DNA of 34,553 bases from Candidatus Gottesmanbacteria bacterium RIFCSPLOWO2_01_FULL_42_22 (GTDB lineage: Bacteria; Patescibacteriota; Microgenomatia; 2-02-FULL-39-11), in contig MFJU01000010.1 in the NCBI GenBank assembly GCA_001779315.1, positions 1 to 34,553 on the forward strand, read 5' to 3'. Below the pieces are notes generated by a model. The model did not search any database, was not told the DNA's origin, and saw only the letters and a list, made by a program, of their open reading frames with translations. Both the position numbers and the translations under genes were made by a program. Below, one piece after another: positions 28,425 to 34,553 of the stretch (position 1 is its first letter; each line of letters begins with the position of its first letter).

Positions 28425-29172
28425 ATTTGCCCAAGGCGCTGTTTAATTTAATCCTTAAAAGATCGGCTAGAGTTTCTAATGAATCTTTAAGCGGGTTAAC
28501 ATTACGGGTTTCCTGGTAATGCCATTCCACCGGAACCTCGGCAATGCGGAAACCTTTTTTCTTGGCCAGATACAGTAGTTCGATATCAAAACCTGCCGTT
28601 ACCGTTGAACCGGAAGCTTTTCTCCTTAGGTCAAAGACTTTAAGTTTGGGAAAAAGATCCAGAGCAGCTGCCCGGGTGAATGCCTTAAAACCGCATTGGG
28701 TATCACGGATATCCAGATTAAGGATTAAATTTCTTAAGAACATAAAGCCTTTAGCCATCGCCTGTCTTAAAATGGGCGCTCCCTTTCTTTCATTGTTTCT
28801 GGATCCGATAATCACTTCGTATCCTTTGTCAAAATACGGATAAAGTTTTTCCAACTGGTTGATCGGAGTCGCCTGGTCCAAATCGCTGAATAAAATATAC
28901 CGTCCCCGCGCTTTTAACACACCGGCCGTCACCGCTGCTGCTTTACCCTGATGCCTTTTTTTTAAATAAATAAAATTATTGTTTTCTGCGGATATTTTTT
29001 TTAAAAGAGCGGAACTGTCATCATTTGAACCGTCATCTACTATGATGACTTCGGCCGGGTATTTCTGCCTTCTTAGATAAGAAGAAACATTTTCCAAGGC
29101 GCCCAAACGGATATTCCTCTCTTCATTGTAGCAGGGAATAACAATTGTCAGGAAAATATCATCAACCGTCAT
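28414..29172 (-). CDS. GT2 polyprenyl-phosphate hexose synthase (Alg5-like)
   Basis: A 252-residue enzyme from the ATG at 29172. IVIPCYNEERN (10-20), VDDGSNDDS (45-53), FSDLDQATP (95-103) with D97 and D99 at the metal site, GSRNNERKGAP and DTQCGFKAFTR are characteristic of the dolichyl-phosphate glucosyltransferase group. A TTG at 29247 could add 25 residues, but these have no family resemblance and lie within the upstream gene, so the ATG is preferred. The product should be a polyprenyl-phosphate sugar for the GT-C enzymes encoded on both sides. It overlaps its neighbours by 11 bases on each side. Confidence 0.88.
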   Translation of the reverse strand: MTVDDIFLTIVIPCYNEERNIRLGALENVSSYLRRQKYPAEVIIVDDGSNDDSSALLKKISAENNNFIYLKKRHQGKAAAVTAGVLKARGRYILFSDLDQATPINQLEKLYPYFDKGYEVIIGSRNNERKGAPILRQAMAKGFMFLRNLILNLDIRDTQCGFKAFTRAAALDLFPKLKVFDLRRKASGSTVTAGFDIELLYLAKKKGFRIAEVPVEWHYQETRNVNPLKDSLETLADLLRIKLNSALGKYDA

Positions 29173-30679
29173 AATGGATAAGTCTGAATACCTTGGCAGT
29201 CGAGACCTGCCATTCGCCGGTAATTTCAGCCTGTCCGAAACCGGCAATCTCCCACAGAGGATGGCCGAGAGGCTGGCAGATCTTTTCTTCGCAGACTATC
29301 AAAAGTTGCTGTGTAACGGTGTTACGTTTCGGATCTACTTGGGGATTTTCTATAATGTTCGGAGGACTTCCCCACAATTCCAGGAAATAACGGTAGGCGT
29401 GATCGGAATTTCTGCCGGCGATCAGCGCGAAATTATACGGTTTTCCAGCGGTTTTTTCGAAAACAAAAGCAGAAATTTCCCTGGTATTTTTAAGCATATT
29501 ATTCGGTTCAAGCCTTAAAGGTGTGCCCATTATATTAAAATAGGAGAGAATCGCCAAAAGTGAGAGTGCCGAAAGTCTGCCCGTAATTCCCGATCTGAAA
29601 AATGAGGAAATCAAAAAACCGCTAAACAAAAAAGGCAAGGCAAAAAGAGAACCGAGATAATAATCATAAATGACTCCCCTGTATAAGCCGAATGAGAAGA
29701 TACCCGTTAGCAACCAGATCAATAAGAATTTTAAAGCCGCGCGGTATTTTACCGATTTGGATTTAAAGGTATAGGCGGCCACTACCGTCAGTATAACCAA
29801 AAATATTTTGGTAAGTTCCGCACTTCTGATTATAACCAGTCTCCAGAATAATCTGACGGTGACATCGTTTATAGTGGCATAGATTCTGACAATACCGCCG
29901 GGTTTCGCCTCTTTGCTCTGCTGCCAAAAAAATCTCCAGGCACCCTGCGTATTGATAAAAGAATGTCTCAACTCAAACAGGATGAACGGCGACCAGGCAA
30001 TGAAGAAAGAAATAATAAAATAAATTAAATATCGCCAGGGAGGCAGTCTTTTAAAGACCAGAAAAACAAACGGCGTAATAATAAAAAACATGAATGCCAC
30101 ATAATGCAGCTGGATCAAAATACCTAAAGCCAAACCGCTGCCTGTCAGCCAACGGTATTCTTTATTAAGAACAGCCTTCATCAGGCAATACATGTACAAA
30201 GTGGCAAAGAAGGGTACGATATTCGGATTCCATGAAGACCGGCCGTAAATAACCGTCAAAGGTGAAATGGCATATAAAAAAGAAGCCGCCAGACCGGTCA
30301 GTGGGCTGAAGAATTCCCTCCCGATGCGGTAGATGAAAAAAACTGTCGCCAGGGAAAGCAGGGCGACTAAGACTGCCGGTCCGGTAGGATCAAAATTCCA
30401 TAAATAAAGAAAAGGCGCCATCAGGTAATAATAAACAGGGCCCATATAAATTGAGCCGACCGATGTGATCGGGCCTAAAAGAGTAAATTTCCCGTCAATC
30501 AGCATTCTTTTAACAACTAAAACATCCCTGCCTTCATCACCCAAAAATGTCAGATATTCGGAAATCCTGTATAAACGCATATAGGCAGCCGGCATGATGA
30601 CGAATAATATGAAAATCAGGCTAAGGTAGTATTTCCGCAAAAACTTAATCATGATTTTTAAGAATGGTGAGTTTTCCAT
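29162..30679 (-). CDS. GT39-type (PMT/ArnT-like) membrane glycosyltransferase
   Basis: A 505-residue polytopic protein. The first ectoloop reads YLTFLGDEGRDVLV (42-55), with catalytic D48-E49, and continues through GPITSVGSIYMGPVYYYL, a variant common in prokaryotic GT39 members. About eleven helices are followed by a soluble C-terminal part that contains two cysteines (CEEKICQ). It should transfer a sugar from a polyprenyl-phosphate donor on the outer membrane face. The ATG at 30679 overlaps the upstream stop by 22 bases; M10 (30652) would instead leave a five-base gap and give a more usual N-terminus. The gene lies between a Dpm-GtrA gene and an Alg5-like gene, which could supply its donor. 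Confidence 0.85.
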   Translation of the reverse strand: MENSPFLKIMIKFLRKYYLSLIFILFVIMPAAYMRLYRISEYLTFLGDEGRDVLVVKRMLIDGKFTLLGPITSVGSIYMGPVYYYLMAPFLYLWNFDPTGPAVLVALLSLATVFFIYRIGREFFSPLTGLAASFLYAISPLTVIYGRSSWNPNIVPFFATLYMYCLMKAVLNKEYRWLTGSGLALGILIQLHYVAFMFFIITPFVFLVFKRLPPWRYLIYFIISFFIAWSPFILFELRHSFINTQGAWRFFWQQSKEAKPGGIVRIYATINDVTVRLFWRLVIIRSAELTKIFLVILTVVAAYTFKSKSVKYRAALKFLLIWLLTGIFSFGLYRGVIYDYYLGSLFALPFLFSGFLISSFFRSGITGRLSALSLLAILSYFNIMGTPLRLEPNNMLKNTREISAFVFEKTAGKPYNFALIAGRNSDHAYRYFLELWGSPPNIIENPQVDPKRNTVTQQLLIVCEEKICQPLGHPLWEIAGFGQAEITGEWQVSTAKVFRLIHYDG

Positions 30680-31791
30680 ATAAAGCGGTTATAGACAAAA
30701 TAACTGTAAGGAATGACCAGAAAAATAATGGCAAATAACATGGAGGGAAACCAGGCGCTCTTTCCGAATATAAAAGTACCTGCCCAGACGAACCCGCCCT
30801 GAATTATGACAGCACCGATAGAGGCGGCGTTGAACTGGATAAACTTGGTAAACATCTCTGAAACTCCGCTAATGACATGAGTTTTGAAAGTCCAGAAATT
30901 ATTCATCAGGAAATTGGAGATGATGGCACATTCGGCTCCCACTGAAACAGCCAGGGGAGGCATCAGGTTTGCGCTAATTAGCAGTTTGGAAACTATAGTT
31001 TGAATAACCAAACCGATGATGCCGACCAAACCGTATTTGAAAAATCTGTTGGACCTTTCTAACCTTATAGCTATACTTGATTTTATATATTCGACAATAT
31101 CCCTCAAATAATAACGGTTGAAACCGATTTTGGACTGTCCGTATCTTCTTTCACGGAAAAGCACTGGCACTTCGGTAAATTTAGCTCCGGTTTTTGAAAG
31201 TTCATAAAGAATATGTAATTGAAAAGAAAATCCGGCATTTTTCATTTTCGCCAAAGGGACACGCTCCAGTATTCCTTTGACCCTGATAGCTTTAAAATTA
31301 CCGGCATGATCTTTGACTTCGTGGACTCCGGCAACAACCCAGGCTAAGAGGGTATTCGAAATATCATGGTTTAATTTTCTGAACCAGTTCCATCCGGAGA
31401 CCCGGCCTCCTTTGATATGTCTTGAAGCTACTGCCACATCAAAACCTTCTTCGATTTTTCTGACGAGTTTGGGGAAATCCCGCGGATCCCACTGGAAATC
31501 GGCATCATTAGGCACAACTATATCAGCTTTAACTTTTCTGATGGCAAAATCGTATCCCAAAATTAAAGCCCTGCCTAATCCTTCTTTTTTCTTAGACAGA
31601 AGATGAACCTTTAATTTGTCATGGGGATATTTTCTGACAATGTCAGGTGTTCCGTCAGGAGACAGATCATCAACCACAATACAAATGTTTTCCCATTTCG
31701 GATACTGTTTTGATATCTCATACAATTCATCCAGCATTGCCCTGATATTGTCCTTTTCATTAAAAGTAGGAATGATATGGGCGATTTTCAT
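30658..31791 (-). CDS. Dpm-like GT2 fused to a GtrA-type membrane domain
   Basis: A 377-residue fusion. Residues 1-235 are a dolichyl-phosphate-mannose synthase-like GT2: IIPTFNEKDN (6-15), VVDDLSPDGT (39-48), PNDADFQWDP (94-103) with D96 and D98 at the metal site, and ASRHIKGG. Residues about 248-375 hold four hydrophobic helices of the GtrA type, beginning FFKYGLVGIIGLV. This matches the architecture of the Pyrococcus furiosus Dpm synthase, where the extra helices anchor the enzyme and may help handle the lipid product. The enzyme should make polyprenyl-phosphate mannose or a related sugar for GT-C enzymes. It overlaps the decarboxylase gene by four bases and the next GT39 gene by up to 22. 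Confidence 0.92.
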   Translation of the reverse strand: MKIAHIIPTFNEKDNIRAMLDELYEISKQYPKWENICIVVDDLSPDGTPDIVRKYPHDKLKVHLLSKKKEGLGRALILGYDFAIRKVKADIVVPNDADFQWDPRDFPKLVRKIEEGFDVAVASRHIKGGRVSGWNWFRKLNHDISNTLLAWVVAGVHEVKDHAGNFKAIRVKGILERVPLAKMKNAGFSFQLHILYELSKTGAKFTEVPVLFRERRYGQSKIGFNRYYLRDIVEYIKSSIAIRLERSNRFFKYGLVGIIGLVIQTIVSKLLISANLMPPLAVSVGAECAIISNFLMNNFWTFKTHVISGVSEMFTKFIQFNAASIGAVIIQGGFVWAGTFIFGKSAWFPSMLFAIIFLVIPYSYFVYNRFIWKTHHS

Positions 31792-32783
31792 CGTTTAAAA
31801 TAGGCAATTGTTTCATCAAGACCTCTCCCTAAACTGACTTTGGGATGCCAGTTTATCAGTTTACGCGCACGGGTTATATCCGGCCTCCTCAATTCGGGAT
31901 CATCATCAAGTCTTTTATCCTGATGGATGATTTTTGAACGGGAAGCAGTTTTAGAAACGATTAATTCTGCTATTTCCCTGATTTTCAATTCATGTGGATT
32001 GCCTAAATTTATAATCTTTCCGGCTGTTGCAGAAGATTCCCCAGTGGCGACAATTCCTTCCACCATATCCGAAACATAACAGAATGACCTGGTTTGGTTG
32101 CCTTTTCCGTAGATGGTAACCGCTTTTCCGGAAAGAGCCTGCGTAATGAAATTAGAGACAACCCGGCCGTCTGAAATTTGCATCCTCGGGCCGTATGTAT
32201 TAAAAATGCGGATTATTCTTATTTTTGTTTTATATTTTCGGTAATATTCCATCGTCAAGGCTTCGGCAAATCTTTTGCCCTCATCATAACAGGCTCTCAC
32301 TCCCGTCGGATTGACATACCCGTAATATGTTTCTTTTTGGGGATGCTCCTTCGGATCCCCGTAAACTTCCGAAGTTGAAGCCAGCAGAAAATTACTCTTA
32401 TATTGGCGGCTGATTTCCAGCATTTTGTAGGTACCCTGGGAGTTTACCAGGAGTGTTTCTATGGAGTATTTGCGGTATTTAGGAGGGCTGGCCGGTGATG
32501 CCAAATGATAAACATAATCCGCCCTGTTTCCTAAACCTTTGATTTCATCCGAAACAAGGTCTGCTTTGATGAATTTAAACGCCGGGTTTTCAAGAAGATG
32601 ACGGATATTATTGAGGTTTCCGGTTAACAGATTATCAATACAAATTACCCGATGCTTTTTATCAATCAACCTGTCACATAAATGAGATCCGATAAAGCCG
32701 GCGCCTCCGCTAACAATGCTGGTAATTCCTTCTTGCACAAAATCATTCAGACCATCGAGGAAACTTAAATCCTCTCCCGCCAA
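31788..32783 (-). CDS. uxs: UDP-glucuronate decarboxylase (UDP-xylose synthase)
   Basis: A 331-residue extended SDR that should convert UDP-glucuronate to UDP-xylose with NAD as bound cofactor. GGAGFIGSH (26-34), YHLASPASPPKY (92-103), ASTSEVYGDP (135-144) with catalytic S138/E139, and ACYDEGKR (164-171) with Y166 and K170 are specific for the UXS group, as are IFNTYGPRM and DGRVVSNF. The start is uncertain: TTG at 32783 gives a 25-residue leader before the Rossmann motif, while GTG at 32738 gives 316 residues, closer to family length. It overlaps the upstream SDR if the TTG is used. Its substrate is the product of Ugd, encoded two genes upstream, so the two enzymes form a pathway. Confidence 0.93.
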   Translation of the reverse strand: MAGEDLSFLDGLNDFVQEGITSIVSGGAGFIGSHLCDRLIDKKHRVICIDNLLTGNLNNIRHLLENPAFKFIKADLVSDEIKGLGNRADYVYHLASPASPPKYRKYSIETLLVNSQGTYKMLEISRQYKSNFLLASTSEVYGDPKEHPQKETYYGYVNPTGVRACYDEGKRFAEALTMEYYRKYKTKIRIIRIFNTYGPRMQISDGRVVSNFITQALSGKAVTIYGKGNQTRSFCYVSDMVEGIVATGESSATAGKIINLGNPHELKIREIAELIVSKTASRSKIIHQDKRLDDDPELRRPDITRARKLINWHPKVSLGRGLDETIAYFKR

Positions 32784-33733
32784 TAATTCAGCAAATCTTC
32801 CATTGTTTTCTCAAACGGAATTTCCGGACGCCATCCGCTAACTTTCATGAATTTTGAAGCATCGCCTACCAATACCTCCACATCGGAAGGTCTCATCCTG
32901 CTTTTATCCTGAAGCACTTTGATTTTTACTTTACTCATCGATAACAACAAATTCAGAACATCGCGGATTTTCCAACTCTTGCCCGTGGCTATATTATAAA
33001 CTTCGCCGCTTTGACATTTTTGAACCGACAGGTAGTAAGCCTTGACCATATCGCGTACATCGGTATAATCCCTTTTTGCTTCCAAATTGCCGACATGAAC
33101 TACCGGCTCCTTCTTGCCTTTTTCTATTTCCGCAATTTGCCGGGCGAAAGTGGATTCGGCAAAGACATCACCGCGTCTCGGTCCTGTATGGTTAAATCCG
33201 CGGGTTCTGATAATCCTCATACCGTAACTTTCATGATACTGGTAGCCCAGATAATCCATTGCCAGTTTGGAAACCGCGTAAGGTGATAAAGGACGCAAAG
33301 GATTGTCTTCCCTGATGGGTAATTCGTCAGGTAAAACTTTCCCGTATTCCTCCGAGGAACAGGCAATCTGAATGGCAATATTTAATCCGCTTTTTTTAAC
33401 CGCTTCAAAAAGATTGGCAGTACCGATGATATTAATCTCCAAAGTATTGGTGGGAGACGACCAGGACGACTGAACATAAGACTGCGCGGCTAAATGGAAA
33501 ATGTAGTCCGGTCTGATTTCATCCACTACCTTATATAAGGAATGGGCATCAAGCAAATCGGCCTCCTGGATGATAATTTTATCCTGAATGTTTTCAATAT
33601 TATCGGTTTTACTGCGCCATCTTTGTATACCGTAGACATTAACTCCTTCTTTTAAAAGAAGTTCCGCTAAATGGCTTCCGACAAAACCGGTAATTCCGGT
33701 AATCAGGGCCGTCTTTTTATTAGATTTTTTCAT
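32765..33733 (-). CDS. gmd: GDP-mannose 4,6-dehydratase family SDR
   Basis: A 322-residue SDR. GITGFVGSH (13-21) binds the dinucleotide, SSEEYG (126-131) with E128 marks a dehydratase rather than an RMD-type reductase, SPYAVSK (150-156) has Y152 and K156, and RGFNHTGPRRG (178-188) plus KRDYTDVRDM (220-229) are diagnostic of the GMD group. It should convert GDP-mannose to GDP-4-keto-6-deoxymannose, precursor of GDP-rhamnose or GDP-fucose. Classical Gmd has GxxGQxG and is longer; this is the shorter bacterial type, so a related reaction remains possible. A strong AAGGAG seven bases before the ATG overlaps the ugd stop. No separate reductase is evident in the window. Confidence 0.85.
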   Translation of the reverse strand: MKKSNKKTALITGITGFVGSHLAELLLKEGVNVYGIQRWRSKTDNIENIQDKIIIQEADLLDAHSLYKVVDEIRPDYIFHLAAQSYVQSSWSSPTNTLEINIIGTANLFEAVKKSGLNIAIQIACSSEEYGKVLPDELPIREDNPLRPLSPYAVSKLAMDYLGYQYHESYGMRIIRTRGFNHTGPRRGDVFAESTFARQIAEIEKGKKEPVVHVGNLEAKRDYTDVRDMVKAYYLSVQKCQSGEVYNIATGKSWKIRDVLNLLLSMSKVKIKVLQDKSRMRPSDVEVLVGDASKFMKVSGWRPEIPFEKTMEDLLNYWRERI

Positions 33734-33740
33734 TATTTAA

Positions 33741-33746
33741 CTCCTT
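33741..33746 (-). promoter_or_regulatory. Shine-Dalgarno sequence for the gmd-type gene
   Basis: Minus-strand AAGGAG lies seven bases before the ATG at 33733 and shares two bases with the ugd TAA stop codon. It is one of the clearest ribosome binding sites in the window and settles the start of the dehydratase gene. Confidence 0.8.
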
Positions 33747-34553
33747 ATTCCCGACCGACTCCTTTATAAACAAAACCCATGGCTTTTACAGCTGCCGGGT
33801 CATAAATATTGCGGCCGTCAAATATAAATGGTGACTTCATGACTTTTTTAATTTCCCGTAAATCCAATTGTTTAAATTCATTCCATTCCGTGAGAAGTAA
33901 AATAGCATGAACACCTTCGGCTGCTTCTATCGGCGACTTAAAGTACGTTACCTCTGACAGAACATTGGCAGCATTGGAGGAAGCCACAGGGTCAAAAGCC
34001 CTGATTTTAGCTCCCTTTGCCTGCAACAGTTTAATAATTTCAATCGAAGGCGCTTCACGCATATCATCGGTATTAGGCTTGAAAGCCAAACCCCAAACGG
34101 CAATTGTCTTTCCCTTAACTGTGCCTAGAGTATTTTCCACTTTATAAACAAATCTTATTCTGGCATCTTCATTAATCTGATTTACCGCTTTTAACAGTTG
34201 AAAATCATATTTTTTATTTTTAGCAATGGCTATTAACGCTTTAACATCCTTCGGAAAACAGCTTCCTCCGAAACCCACACCTGCATACAGAAACATTCTG
34301 CCTAAACGTTTATCCAAACCGACCCCGTTTAATACATCCTCGACATCAGCTCCGACTGCCTCGCAAATAAAGGACATGGCATTGGCAAAAGAAATTTTAT
34401 TAGCCAAAAGGGCATTGGAAGCATATTTAATCATTTCAGCAGACTCTATGGAAGTCGTAATTCTTTCTCCGTTAATCGGTTTGTGCAGATCCAGAAGTAT
34501 AGTTTTGGCTTTTTGCGAGTCGAAACCGATAACAATACGGTCAGGATTGAGGG
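33745..34553 (-). CDS. ugd: UDP-glucose 6-dehydrogenase, 5' end outside window
   Basis: The frame is open from the right edge to the stop at 33745, giving 268 visible residues; an internal ATG at 34434 is not the start because family sequence (PDRIVIGFDS, TTSIESAEMIKYASNA) continues upstream of it. GGSCFPKD contains the catalytic cysteine, and GLAFKPNTDDMREAPS and FDGRNIYDP mark the C-terminal UDP-binding domain. The enzyme oxidises UDP-glucose to UDP-glucuronate with two NAD. The product feeds the UDP-xylose synthase encoded two genes downstream. The missing part should include the N-terminal NAD-binding domain. The gene appears to lie at or near the start of the glycan gene run, but the promoter is not in view. 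Confidence 0.97.
   Translation of the reverse strand, partial: LNPDRIVIGFDSQKAKTILLDLHKPINGERITTSIESAEMIKYASNALLANKISFANAMSFICEAVGADVEDVLNGVGLDKRLGRMFLYAGVGFGGSCFPKDVKALIAIAKNKKYDFQLLKAVNQINEDARIRFVYKVENTLGTVKGKTIAVWGLAFKPNTDDMREAPSIEIIKLLQAKGAKIRAFDPVASSNAANVLSEVTYFKSPIEAAEGVHAILLLTEWNEFKQLDLREIKKVMKSPFIFDGRNIYDPAAVKAMGFVYKGVGRE

Noticed and set aside
29173-29247. 25-codon N-terminal extension of the Alg5-like GT2 from a TTG codon
   Set aside because: The ATG at 29172 sits at the expected position before the IVIPCYNEE motif and fits the overlap pattern of the run; the extension has no conserved sequence.
29174-29518. Plus-strand open frame of 114 codons
   Set aside because: It is antisense to the 3' end of the GT39-type gene and has no family resemblance or ribosome binding site.

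Overview
The window is a dense, almost entirely minus-strand glycan biosynthesis locus with small or negative intergenic distances. I read 29 protein-coding genes, 28 on the minus strand and one (tgt) on the plus strand. Two genes run off the window: a GT39-type membrane glycosyltransferase at the left edge and a UDP-glucose 6-dehydrogenase at the right edge. I see no tRNA, rRNA, CRISPR array, transposon or phage gene. The DNA is AT-leaning. TGA is used as an ordinary stop, often inside ATGA stop/start overlaps, so the standard bacterial code applies. The gene mix (many polytopic GT-C enzymes including YfhO-like and PTPS-related proteins, several Dpm/Alg5-like GT2 enzymes, a DnaQ/GIY-YIG fusion, very compact spacing) resembles Patescibacteria/CPR genomes, most likely the Microgenomates side. 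That placement is an inference from gene content, not a phylogeny.

Layout in direction of transcription (right to left). (i) 34553-31788: nucleotide-sugar genes ugd, a GDP-mannose 4,6-dehydratase-type SDR and a UDP-glucuronate decarboxylase. (ii) 31791-22517: a GT2-GtrA fusion, GT-C enzymes (505, 386, 491, 531 and about 550 aa) and an Alg5-like GT2. (iii) 22544-18895: an Alg5-like GT2, a CDP-paratose 2-epimerase-like SDR, a zinc-ribbon SDR epimerase and a Dpm-like GT2. (iv) 17782-18969: tgt, on the opposite strand, overlapping the preceding GT2 tail to tail. (v) 17752-6520: a DDW-type GT-C protein, a Wzx-like flippase, a secreted deacetylase-like protein, three GT2s, a GT4, a YfhO-like protein and a fourth GT2. 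(vi) 6433-4080: an unknown protein made of two copies of one domain, then a DnaQ-GIY-YIG nuclease. (vii) 4034-1: three consecutive GT39-like membrane proteins, the middle one lacking the catalytic loop.

Inferred working model: cytosolic SDRs and Ugd make activated sugars (UDP-GlcA, UDP-xylose, a GDP-6-deoxyhexose, possibly CDP- or dTDP-linked deoxysugars). Cytosolic GT2/GT4 enzymes build lipid-linked glycans or load single sugars onto polyprenyl phosphate. The flippase and the GtrA domain help present lipid-linked sugars outside. About ten GT-C membrane enzymes would then transfer sugars to surface glycans or proteins.

The items most worth a second look are the tandem-duplicated unknown protein beside the nuclease fusion, the UvrC-like four-cysteine cluster retained in that nuclease, the deacetylase-like protein without metal ligands, the GT39-like protein without its catalytic loop, an altered base-pocket segment in Tgt, and -10 hexamers lying only 6-7 bases before start codons, which suggests leaderless transcripts.
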